Below are positions 5,344 to 11,857 of a stretch of DNA of 11,857 nucleotides, piece by piece. A program made the position numbers and the translations under genes. How positions within the stretch are numbered: the stretch's first letter is position 1; the number at the start of each line of letters is the position of its first letter. The stretch comes from an uncultured Bacteroidales bacterium (GTDB lineage: Bacteria > Bacteroidota > Bacteroidia > Bacteroidales > UBA932), in contig CAMOVV010000014.1 in NCBI GenBank assembly GCA_946627685.1, positions 1 to 11,857 on the forward strand, in the 5' to 3' direction. The notes beneath the pieces are model-generated. The model had not been told where the DNA came from. It saw only the letters and a list, made by a program, of their open reading frames with translations, and searched no databases.

Positions 5344-8073
5344 TTACTCTTTTTCAATCGGTTCCATCGCAAATTCCGTGAGCCGGACGCCGCCGTCGAG
5401 GGCAATCACGCCGGGACGGTACTGCGCTTTTCCGGAAACGGATGCTGCATCGCAGCCGCCGAGCTCGTTCCAGGTCGCGCCGTCTTTGCTCCAGATGAAT
5501 TTCAGGGTGAAAACGTCATCCACCTCCACTGCCAGATTCACCTTCCTGCCGGGATATTTCACGGATGCCACCGTTTCCTTTCCCTTCGAGCCGCAGGACA
5601 CTGCCTTAAGTTCTCCAGAATCAAGGACAAACATAATCTGGCGGCGCTCCCCCGCGGTGAACACGAGCCCGCCGCGGCCGGAAACATCCCTGGCCTCGAA
5701 CCTGTACGAAGGGCAAAGAGGCCTGACGCACAGAACGTGGGTAAGGTCAGACGAGCCCCGCAGGGAGAGAGTCCCCTTGCGGATGGTGTACTCCGGGGTG
5801 TACTCTTTGTGACGATGCAGCCACTGGGGAGAAAGGGACGCAGACGTAAACCCGTCCCTGAAGCCAAGGGAACGCGACTGCACCGTGGCAGCGGAGACCG
5901 GCATCGGCTGGAGACCCGCAGCTGCAGACCCGGTTTCGACCACCGGCCAGTTGTCTTTGCCGACGGCTATGGAATGAAGGACTCCCTGGCGGCCGAGGTA
6001 CAATCCGTTACCTCTGAAAAAGGCGTGGCACAGATACATCATCCTTCCGTCCGGAGTGCGGGCTGCCGTTCCGTGGCCTGCGGACTGGATCAGGGCGCCG
6101 TCGCCTTTCAGGATGGCTCCGTGGGGATTGAACTCGTACGGGCCCCTGAAAGTGCGGGAACGGGCCGTACGGACTTCGTAATCGCTCCTCGGGCTGCAGC
6201 AGTCAAGGGCGGAATAAAGAATGTGGTAGTAGTCGCCGCTCTTGAATACAATCTGTCCTTCCATGCCCTGGTCAACAGAATCAGTGAGCAGGGTGAACGG
6301 CTCCCCGGCCAGGCTCAGTCCATCCTCCGACAAAGGGGCGGCCAGAAGCTCTATATGCCTGTCATCCAAGCCATAAGCCTTCCAGGTAATATAAGCCGTG
6401 CCTTCGTCCTCGAACACGAATGAGTCGATGGCTTCGCTCCCCCACTCCACGATTACTCCCTTGTCCTCGAACGGGCCTTCGGGCGATGGGGCCACGGCGA
6501 CACCCACGCATGAAATGCCGTCGGACGCCCTCCTTGCCGTGTAGTAGCAATAGACAAGGCCTCCGCGGACAACGAACTCAGGAGCCCAGAAATCTCCCGA
6601 TGTCCATTCAGGGAAAGTGTCGAACACGTTGCCGCACTGCTCCCAGCTGACAAGGTCGGAGGACTTGAATATAGGATAAACCGGAGCGTAGTTTCCCGAA
6701 GTGGCGGCGGCGTAATAGGTCGAGCCTACCCGAATGAGCGTCGGGTCGGGGGCGTCTCCCGGAATGACAGGATTGGCAAATGTCCTCTGTGGCATCTTCA
6801 TCGACAGAGGCCGCTCTCCCTTGAGAGTCCTGGACGCCTCGCCTGTAAGGAAGAGATAATGGTCCGAAGGCTTGCCGTCCATGCCGATAAATTCAGATTT
6901 GGCCGCGACGGGGCTGTCGCCGGTACATTTGAATATGGCGGTGCCCTCGTCTATTTCGTCAAACATGGCGACATAAAGCATCTCGGCTCCGCAGCCGATG
7001 GCGGTGGAAATCTGCTGCCAGAAGAACCGGCCTCCCTGGCGGGGGATGCTCCCGACGGGTTTGATGTCATCAGGGAACTCCCTGATGCTGAGATTGTGCC
7101 AGCTGAATCCCGGATAAACCGTAGCGGCGTAATCCACCCCGTTTTCCTTGCACCATGAAATGTCTTTCTTGAAGAAATCCCTTATCCTGTCGCCCTCGTT
7201 GTGGAGAAGAGGAGAGAACCTCTGGACCGTCCAGGGGAAGACGATGTCGGCTTTACGGATAATCTCGTGGAGATATTCGTCCGGCGTGGTATCAGAACCC
7301 AAAGTACGCCAGTACGCAGGGACGCCGAGCATTACGGCGCATCCTCCGTACTCCGGATCGTTTTGAAAGAAATCCAGCAGGGCCTCAAGCCCGATGTCAC
7401 GGATGTTGTAGGGACGGTCGGGGAATCCGATTCCCCAGATGGCCACGACAGGCTTCCCCTCGTGGTGGAGATAGGTCTTCCTGCCAGGCTGGTTGGTGAC
7501 TTTCAGGCTGTCCACCAGGCGTTTCCAGTCCTCCATTATGGCCGTACAATCCTCTCCCCTGGCTCTAAGGCCCGAAAGGTCGTACATAACCGCAATGGCC
7601 CTGTCGTATCTGGAAGCCGCGTCAAGGGCCTGGGAAAGTATCTTGTCGGCAGCCGTCGGCCTTCCTGCCGCGGAAGCTTTAGCCGCATTGAAGAATCTCT
7701 GCATGAACACTCCGTCCACACCGTAATCCCTCATCCACTTGAAATGAAGGTCGGTGGTGGAAGGGTCGGTGGAACTGAACACCCTCGCGCGAGTGCCGTC
7801 AGCCTTTACGAACGGAGTCTCATAAGTCTTTTCATACTCGCTCACATCCGGCCAGATGTCGATGGTGCAGTGGTCGTCGTCGAAAAGCCTGCCGGAGCCG
7901 TAATGGCCGAATCCGATTCCGTTCCCGTCGCCTTCCGCCCTGAACCAGCCCTGGTAGCCGGCCATGACAAGGGACTTGTAACTGGGATATGAAGTTTCAA
8001 ACGAATGTCTGGGGCCGGCGGACAATGGCAGCGCGGCCATAAAGCAGAAAATTACAGGCAAAAATCGCTTCAT
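5344..8073 (-). CDS. Secreted bimodular glycoside hydrolase: GH71/99-like plus GH43
   Basis: The protein has 909 residues with a signal peptide (residues 1 to about 20). Residues about 25-425 are GH71/99-like: M-A-G-Y-Q-G-W-F at 37-44, C-T-I-D-I-W-P-D at 69-76, and F-D-E383-I-D-E386 near the end. The E-x-x-E pair matches the spacing of the catalytic glutamates in GH99 alpha-mannan enzymes, which is family knowledge applied by analogy. Residues about 432-730 are a five-bladed GH43 domain with A-P-D443-P (base), A-I-D550-S (pKa modulator), M-E605-G-Q (acid) and S-A-G-H667-G. Residues about 745-909 form a beta-sandwich like the GH43 C-terminal domain, starting F-R-D-G-F. The GH43 triad is complete, so arabinofuranosidase, xylosidase or galactosidase-type activity is plausible. 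The enzyme likely removes two kinds of sugar from one branched glycan. It is divergent from the GH76 gene. Confidence 0.88.
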   Translation of the reverse strand: MKRFLPVIFCFMAALPLSAGPRHSFETSYPSYKSLVMAGYQGWFRAEGDGNGIGFGHYGSGRLFDDDHCTIDIWPDVSEYEKTYETPFVKADGTRARVFSSTDPSTTDLHFKWMRDYGVDGVFMQRFFNAAKASAAGRPTAADKILSQALDAASRYDRAIAVMYDLSGLRARGEDCTAIMEDWKRLVDSLKVTNQPGRKTYLHHEGKPVVAIWGIGFPDRPYNIRDIGLEALLDFFQNDPEYGGCAVMLGVPAYWRTLGSDTTPDEYLHEIIRKADIVFPWTVQRFSPLLHNEGDRIRDFFKKDISWCKENGVDYAATVYPGFSWHNLSIREFPDDIKPVGSIPRQGGRFFWQQISTAIGCGAEMLYVAMFDEIDEGTAIFKCTGDSPVAAKSEFIGMDGKPSDHYLFLTGEASRTLKGERPLSMKMPQRTFANPVIPGDAPDPTLIRVGSTYYAAATSGNYAPVYPIFKSSDLVSWEQCGNVFDTFPEWTSGDFWAPEFVVRGGLVYCYYTARRASDGISCVGVAVAPSPEGPFEDKGVIVEWGSEAIDSFVFEDEGTAYITWKAYGLDDRHIELLAAPLSEDGLSLAGEPFTLLTDSVDQGMEGQIVFKSGDYYHILYSALDCCSPRSDYEVRTARSRTFRGPYEFNPHGAILKGDGALIQSAGHGTAARTPDGRMMYLCHAFFRGNGLYLGRQGVLHSIAVGKDNWPVVETGSAAAGLQPMPVSAATVQSRSLGFRDGFTSASLSPQWLHRHKEYTPEYTIRKGTLSLRGSSDLTHVLCVRPLCPSYRFEARDVSGRGGLVFTAGERRQIMFVLDSGELKAVSCGSKGKETVASVKYPGRKVNLAVEVDDVFTLKFIWSKDGATWNELGGCDAASVSGKAQYRPGVIALDGGVRLTEFAMEPIEKE

Positions 8074-8097
8074 AGTGGTGTGTACGGTTTATAAAGT

Positions 8098-8128
8098 CGA
8101 AGATAAGCATTTGCTTTCATTATTCCAA
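8098..8128 (-). promoter_or_regulatory. Weak candidate promoter for the GH71/99-GH43 gene
   Basis: On the minus strand TTGG (8128-8125) is followed after 19 bases by TATCTTCG (8105-8098), one mismatch from TAnnTTTG. It would place transcription start about 20 bases before the ATG at 8073. The 133-bp intergenic region 8074-8206 holds this and the promoter of the divergent GH76 gene, so one regulator bound here could control both. Confidence 0.35.
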
Positions 8129-8150
8129 TGGAATCCCGGGAACGGAAGAC

Positions 8151-8180
8151 TTGCAATATCCTGACATATTAGTATTTTTG
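8151..8180 (+). promoter_or_regulatory. Bacteroidota-type promoter for the GH76 gene
   Basis: TTG at 8151-8153 is followed after 19 bases by TATTTTTG at 8173-8180, a full TAnnTTTG match. The predicted transcript starts about 20 bases before the ATG at 8207. The leader is AT-rich (ATAATCTCAAAATCATC), as is usual for efficient translation in Bacteroidota, where strong Shine-Dalgarno sequences are rare. Confidence 0.55.
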
Positions 8181-8206
8181 TATCCGTACATAATCTCAAA
8201 ATCATC

Positions 8207-9319
8207 ATGAAAAAAGTCATCTTTATGGCGATGCTGTTCCTGGCCATGGCAGGCTGCCGGAACCACAGGCATATCGATACCTATTGGGCAGAAAGGGCAG
8301 ACACATCCTCGGTCGCCCTTGTCAATCATTTCTGGAACACGGAAAAGCATTACTGCAACTACGACAGCGCCGGAGACACGACCTTCCACTACTGGCCCCA
8401 GGCGCATGCGCTGGACGTGTTCACCGACTGGTTTGTCAGGACGGAAGACCCGCGTATCAAGGACCTCTACGACCAGTGGTACGAGGGTGTACCCGCCGCC
8501 AATGAAGGCGGTTTCTGGAACCCGTACTACGATGACATGGAATGGAACGGAATCGCCACGCTGAGAGTATATAAGGCCACGGGGGACAAACGTTTCCTGG
8601 ATGCGGCCACGCAGCTGTGGGACATGATTGTCCCGGCATGGAACGAAAGGGGGGAAGGCGGAATGACATGGAAAAAGGGTATGGAATGGAGCAAGAACGC
8701 CTGTTCCAACGGCCCTGCGGCCATCCTCGCGGCCAGGCTCTACCAGGAGCTGAAGAGGGACGAAGACCTGGAATGGGCGAAGAAAATATATTCCTGGGAA
8801 AAGACCCATCTCTTCGACAACGGAGCAATCTACGACAACCTCAACGGGGACACGGGCAAACTGGCCAAATTCTGCCTCACATACAACCAGGGAACCTTCA
8901 TCGGGGCCGCAGTCGAGCTTTTCAAGCTCACGGGGAACGAATCATATATTGAAGACGCCATCCTTGCGGCCGACTACACCATTGACCATCTCACCAAGGA
9001 GGGCGGAATCCTCCAGCCGGAAGGGGCCAGGGACGGCGGAATTTTCAAGGGTATTTTCGTGCGCTACTTTACGCAGCTGATTCTTGAAGGGAAACTGCCG
9101 GAGGCCACGAGGAACCGCTATGTGGAATTTCTACGCCACAATGCCGAAACGCTTTGGAATGAGGGCAATGACGAAGGCCTGTTCTCCCCCGACTGGCGCA
9201 AGAAGCCCGGCTCTCCCGCAGCCATGACTCCCCAGCTGAGCGGCTGCATGCTGATTGAAGCGATGGCCCTTCTCGAAAGGGAAGGAGTCCTGGCCGAAGT
9301 TTCGAAGGAGAATAAATAA
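8207..9319 (+). CDS. GH76 family lipoprotein, predicted endo-alpha-1,6-mannanase
   Basis: The protein has 370 residues. The N-terminus is a lipoprotein signal (hydrophobic stretch, then M-A-G-C17). Residues after the cysteine (R-N-H-R-H) lack the acidic surface-export signal of Bacteroidota, so a periplasm-facing anchor is more likely than surface display. The rest is an (alpha/alpha)6-barrel-type protein. The key motif is N-P-Y-Y-D109-D110-M-E-W, the adjacent aspartate pair that acts as nucleophile and acid/base in GH76. Further conserved-looking parts are K-N-A-C-S-N-G-P, L-T-Y-N-Q-G-T-F-I-G-A and a late F-K-G-I-F-V-R. GH76 enzymes cleave alpha-1,6-mannan backbones, as in yeast cell-wall mannan; some act on bacterial mannose-containing glycans. 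It has its own promoter, and its end overlaps the AAGGAG that precedes the next start at 9324, so an operon is likely. Family assignment is confident; the exact substrate is inference. Confidence 0.9.
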   Translation: MKKVIFMAMLFLAMAGCRNHRHIDTYWAERADTSSVALVNHFWNTEKHYCNYDSAGDTTFHYWPQAHALDVFTDWFVRTEDPRIKDLYDQWYEGVPAANEGGFWNPYYDDMEWNGIATLRVYKATGDKRFLDAATQLWDMIVPAWNERGEGGMTWKKGMEWSKNACSNGPAAILAARLYQELKRDEDLEWAKKIYSWEKTHLFDNGAIYDNLNGDTGKLAKFCLTYNQGTFIGAAVELFKLTGNESYIEDAILAADYTIDHLTKEGGILQPEGARDGGIFKGIFVRYFTQLILEGKLPEATRNRYVEFLRHNAETLWNEGNDEGLFSPDWRKKPGSPAAMTPQLSGCMLIEAMALLEREGVLAEVSKENK

Positions 9320-9323
9320 TTCA

Positions 9324-9401
9324 ATGGCAAGGCCCCTTCATATCATATCGGCCGTCATCTGCGCGGCGACCCTTCTCGGCGCAGGGGCCAAGCCCGAATA
9401 G
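9324..9401 (+). pseudogene. 5' stub of an exported protein gene, cut off after its signal peptide
   Basis: Four bases after the GH76 stop, an ATG at 9324 opens a frame of 25 codons ending at TAG 9399-9401. It encodes M-A-R-P-L-H-I-I-S-A-V-I-C-A-A-T-L-L-G-A-G-A-K-P-E, a textbook signal peptide: basic n-region, hydrophobic core, A-x-A-type cleavage site near G-A-G-A. AAGGAG at 9305-9310 is a good ribosome-binding site inside the GH76 end. The mature protein is missing: from about 9392 the DNA belongs to a beta-barrel gene read on the other strand. I interpret this as the start of the next GH76-operon gene, cut by a rearrangement or an assembly join. The lost product, probably another exported enzyme of the pathway, cannot be named. 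Confidence 0.6.
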
Positions 9402-10846
9402 ACCTGGCGGCGGTAGTAGAACGGTGTGGCCAGGTCGTCCTGCCAGACAAATTCGCCTTCTTCCCTGTCCCAATACTTTATCCTGTAGCCCCCGTGCTCG
9501 CTGTAGGTGGTGTATTGGAAGCCTGTCTCGAGCTGACCGCCCTCCCTGTAGGAAAGCTTATAGGCAAGGGAGGCGTCGCAGTCCCAATGATGCTCTTCCT
9601 CATATCCACGTGTGCCTTCGAAACGGCTCCCCGACGCATCGAACATATTGCTCTCGGTGTATTCGATGCTGTAACCGTCATACCGGAACCTGTTCCTGAG
9701 GGATATTTCGTTCCTGTCGTCCGGACGCCACACATAGTCATGGGATATCTGGTAAAAATCTTTCATGAGATTGTACCGGTCGTGGGAGTCATACCTGGAG
9801 TCTTCCCCAAGGCCGGTCCCGGAGTAAACCCTGGTCTCGTCGTAAACCATGTCGCCTCCCCTCCAGAAATCCGTCCTTCCGCCGAGGAAATCAAGGGAAT
9901 ATGAATGTTTATTCCCGTCTGAATACTGCCACCCCGCGCGGGCGGTATAGGTGCCGTTCCGGCTCCATCTTTCCCCGTCTGAACGGGAGACGGTCCCGAT
10001 TCCCAGGACTTCCGTCTTTTTTTCCTGCAGGAAATCGCTCCTTCCCTTGATTTGCTGGAGGGTTCCCCCGACGTACCAGTTGTTCCTGCCTTTCCGGTAA
10101 TTGAGGGTTCCGTCAAAACCCCACGTCCCGAGGGTGCTTCCGGTGAGGGTGAAGAGCCCGCTCCACTGGTCTGAAGCGGATTTCTTTGTCTTGATGTTTA
10201 TTATTCCGGCATCGCCGTCGGTCCTGTAGCGCGCGGACGGAGTCGTAAGTATCTCAATATCTTCAATCAAAGCGGCGGGAATCTGCAGAAGGGCGGCCGT
10301 TCCCTCAAGAGGGCTTGGCTTGCCGTCAACGTAAACCAGGAATCCCGTGCTGCCCCGGAAACTGAGGTTCCCGTCGGCATCCACCAGCACGGAAGGAAGG
10401 CCGGAGAGGACATCAACCGCGGTTCCTCCTGCGGCAGTGATTGAAGACGAACTGCTTATCGACATCCTGTCCAGCTTATAGACTATCCTGTTCTTCTCCC
10501 CTACCACCGTCACTTCTTCGAGTCCGGTGGAGGAACGGTTCATCTTTATCTCGCCAAGGTCCAGGACTCCGCCCGGAGAGCCGCGGAGTTTCTCGCTGAC
10601 AAAGGAATCATACCCCATCATCTTCACGGTCAGGAGGAAATCTCCCTCCCAGGCCGATTCCAGGGAGAAAGAGCCGTCCTCCCCGGTAGTCCCATGCGTC
10701 AAAACGCTGTCGTCCATATCGGTTATGATGACATCGGCAGCCACCAAAGGGGCGCCGTCCGTCCCGTCAACGATCTTTCCGGTCAGCGAATACGGGGCTG
10801 GCTCTGCAAAAAAAAGAAGTGACAGCAGGAATGCCGGAAGATTCAT
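9338..10846 (-). pseudogene. 3'-truncated outer-membrane beta-barrel protein gene (TonB-receptor-like)
   Basis: The start is best placed at the ATG at 10846, giving a clear signal peptide (M-N-L-P-A-F-L-L-S-L-L-F-F-A); an in-frame ATG at 10897 would bury it. The product is 502 residues. About 20-100 is a carboxypeptidase-regulatory-like beta-sandwich (L-T-G-K-I-V-D-G, then D-G-S-F-S-L). About 110-218 is a TonB-receptor-like plug (V-D-V-L-S-G-L-P, V-Y-V-D-G-K-P, A-G-I-I-N-I-K). After that come alternating barrel strands rich in Tyr, Trp and Gly. Members of this outer-membrane beta-barrel family usually reach about 750-800 residues, so roughly half the barrel is missing. Recognisable sequence ends at F-Y-Y-R-R-Q-V-Y-S-G (codons down to 9392); the last 17 residues are read through DNA of the opposing signal-peptide gene. 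A barrel cut this way should not fold. Divergent from an AraC-type gene. Confidence 0.75.
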
Positions 10847-10863
10847 CTGCAAGTACGTTTCGA

Positions 10864-10871
10864 TAAAGATA
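10864..10871 (-). promoter_or_regulatory. Weak -7 box for the beta-barrel gene
   Basis: The minus strand reads TATCTTTA, one mismatch from TAnnTTTG, about 18 bases before the ATG at 10846. No clear TTTG partner is seen. It lies in the 81-base divergent region shared with the AraC-type gene, where that regulator could act on both. Confidence 0.25.
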
Positions 10872-10905
10872 ATAAAAAAATCAGCTGCCTTTCTCATTTA
10901 TTTAT

Positions 10906-10913
10906 TACATTTG
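10906..10913 (+). promoter_or_regulatory. Candidate -7 box for the AraC-family gene
   Basis: TACATTTG fully matches TAnnTTTG and ends 14 bases before the ATG at 10928, so the leader would be very short. No TTTG at the right distance is clear; CTTTC near 10888-10892 is a poor -33 match. Confidence 0.4.
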
Positions 10914-10927
10914 AAAAATATCTTCCG

Positions 10928-11764
10928 ATGTCCTTGCAAAAGCCATATTGGGAAACGGGGGCTGACCTGTCGATGCCCCTTTACATCCGCCGGATGGACA
11001 CGGAGGGCAGGGTACACGCGCCCCTTATCCCCCCGGTCTCGCTTCCGATGTACGGCTTCATGTTCCTCACCGGAGGCCAGGTCTTCCTGGAGGCAGGAGG
11101 CAGGCCGGTCCTCGTTCACAGCGGAGAGTTCCTTCTGATTCCGCCGGGAATCCCCTTCTCGGTGAAGTATTATCAGGACAGCAAGGGATTCACCGGAGGA
11201 TTCAGGGAGGATTTTCTGAAGGACGCGTCATTCCCGGTGCTGAGGGAGACGGAGCCGGCGGTGAGGACCTTCGTCCGCGGGGACGCCCTTTTCATCGGGG
11301 AAATCCTTGGCAGGATGCTGGAGGCATTCGATGAAAGCCTGGGCGAGGGAGGGAGCCTGACGGAAGACGTCTCCTACCTCAAGAGCGGTCTCGATTTTGT
11401 CATCGCCCATCTTCGGAAAGACGAACACGGGCAGGGCAGCAGCCTGACGGAGAGGTTCATAGACATGGTTTTCGACCGGAGCCGCCGCCTCGCGGGCGTT
11501 TCGTCCTATGCAGCCGACCTCGGGGTGGGAGCGGACCTTCTCAACCATCATGTAAGGAGGTACTCGAACCATTCCGCCTCGGAGTGGATAGCCATTTCCC
11601 GCCTCGCCCTTTCCCGCAGCCTGCTTCTGAATACCGAGATGTCCGTGAGCGAGGTCTCCGATGCAGTCGGGCTTGACGATCCGTCCTATTTTACACGGTT
11701 TTTCCGCGGCCACGAAGGACTCACCCCTTCCGCCTTCAGGAAGAAGTATTCTAAAAAATCCTGA
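10928..11764 (+). CDS. AraC-family transcriptional regulator
   Basis: The protein has 278 residues. The N-terminal half (about 15-110) reads as a cupin-type AraC ligand-binding domain: G-G-Q-V-F-L, then H-S-G-E-F-L-L-I-P-P-G-I-P-F. About 110-165 are helices that may mediate dimerisation. The C-terminal 100 residues are the double helix-turn-helix of the AraC/XylS family. The second motif is diagnostic: V-S-E-V-S-D-A-V-G-L-D-D-P-S-Y-F, then F-F-R, then G-L-T-P-S-A-F-R-K-K-Y. It is transcribed divergently from the truncated beta-barrel gene with 81 bases between the ATGs, and 67 bases upstream of the next gene on the same strand. Either could be its target. The effector is unknown. Lack of a membrane helix or sensor domain separates it from hybrid two-component regulators of glycan loci. 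Confidence 0.92.
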   Translation: MSLQKPYWETGADLSMPLYIRRMDTEGRVHAPLIPPVSLPMYGFMFLTGGQVFLEAGGRPVLVHSGEFLLIPPGIPFSVKYYQDSKGFTGGFREDFLKDASFPVLRETEPAVRTFVRGDALFIGEILGRMLEAFDESLGEGGSLTEDVSYLKSGLDFVIAHLRKDEHGQGSSLTERFIDMVFDRSRRLAGVSSYAADLGVGADLLNHHVRRYSNHSASEWIAISRLALSRSLLLNTEMSVSEVSDAVGLDDPSYFTRFFRGHEGLTPSAFRKKYSKKS

Positions 11765-11805
11765 TTAAATATCTTTCTGTCCTGCTGTTCCTGCAATCGG
11801 GACCT

Positions 11806-11813
11806 TACCTTTG
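11806..11813 (+). promoter_or_regulatory. Candidate -7 box for the last gene
   Basis: TACCTTTG fully matches TAnnTTTG and ends 18 bases before the ATG at 11832, so the gene likely has its own promoter rather than depending on read-through from the AraC-type gene. A matching -33 box is not clear. I see no terminator hairpin between 11765 and 11805. Confidence 0.45.
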
Positions 11814-11831
11814 CAAAAAACAGCTAAGACG

Positions 11832-11857
11832 ATGAAAAAAATCTTTTCCATACTGAC
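11832..11857 (+). CDS. Start of a probably exported protein (cut by window edge)
   Basis: ATG at 11832 opens a frame reading M-K-K-I-F-S-I-L before the window ends. Two lysines followed by hydrophobic residues look like the start of a signal peptide or membrane anchor. The candidate -7 box just upstream supports a real start. Nothing can be said of its function; its place next to an AraC-type regulator makes it a possible target gene. Confidence 0.5.

Noticed and set aside
7201..7992. 263-codon plus-strand frame opposite the GH71/99-GH43 gene (also 5737-6423).
   Set aside because: The opposite strand encodes recognised hydrolase domains throughout; these translations have no domain and no start signal.
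8120..8809. 229-codon minus-strand frame across the GH76 start.
   Set aside because: It overlaps a clear GH76 lipoprotein and its promoter, and its translation shows no recognisable feature.
10898..11138. Reading frames overlapping the start of the AraC-type gene in other frames and on the other strand.
   Set aside because: The AraC frame is complete with cupin and HTH motifs; the others are by-products of its composition.

Overview
The window looks like a chromosomal piece of a Bacteroidota bacterium, probably a gut-type member of Bacteroidales with moderately high GC. The evidence is the promoter style (several TAnnTTTG -7 boxes, one with TTTG exactly 20 bases upstream), an outer-membrane beta-barrel protein with a carboxypeptidase-regulatory-like N-terminus, and secreted glycoside hydrolases of families typical of glycan-utilising Bacteroidota. 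No RNA gene, CRISPR array, intact transposase or intact integrase is visible.

Region 1 (1-2534, minus strand, by eye about 40% GC) is a restriction-modification locus. A C5-cytosine methyltransferase is fused at its C-terminus to a PD-(D/E)XK nuclease-like domain. It is followed 11 bases later by a second gene, cut by the window edge, that also has a nuclease-like core. A small one-helix membrane protein lies upstream. Region 2 (2535-3149) is a scar-like stretch: a 23-bp unit made of two tandem 11-mers occurs twice, 112 bp apart, next to a C-terminal remnant of a regulator-type winged-helix protein. AT-rich restriction genes, repeats and a broken gene together suggest an island boundary.

Region 3 (3103-9401, visibly GC-richer) begins with a good promoter and a serine beta-lactamase/esterase-fold protein fused to a TolB/PD40 beta-propeller. 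Convergent to it is a 909-residue secreted enzyme joining a GH71/99-like domain to a GH43 domain. Divergent from that, across a 133-bp intergenic region, is a GH76 lipoprotein, predicted to be an endo-alpha-1,6-mannanase. Right after GH76 and apparently translationally coupled to it begins another exported protein, of which only the signal peptide (25 codons) remains. Together these suggest part of an alpha-mannan or fungal-glycan utilisation locus; no SusC/SusD pair is in view.

Region 4 (9392-11857) holds an outer-membrane beta-barrel protein on the minus strand that has lost the C-terminal half of its barrel, a divergent AraC-family regulator, and the first eight codons of another probably exported protein. 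The cut-off signal-peptide gene and the cut-off barrel gene run into each other at the same point (about 9388-9400). That marks either a real rearrangement breakpoint or an assembly chimera.

Main items for follow-up: the C5-methyltransferase/nuclease fusion with a second nuclease-like gene beside it, the double truncation at about 9395, the beta-lactamase/propeller fusion, the GH71/99-GH43 fusion, and the repeat pair at 2574-2708.
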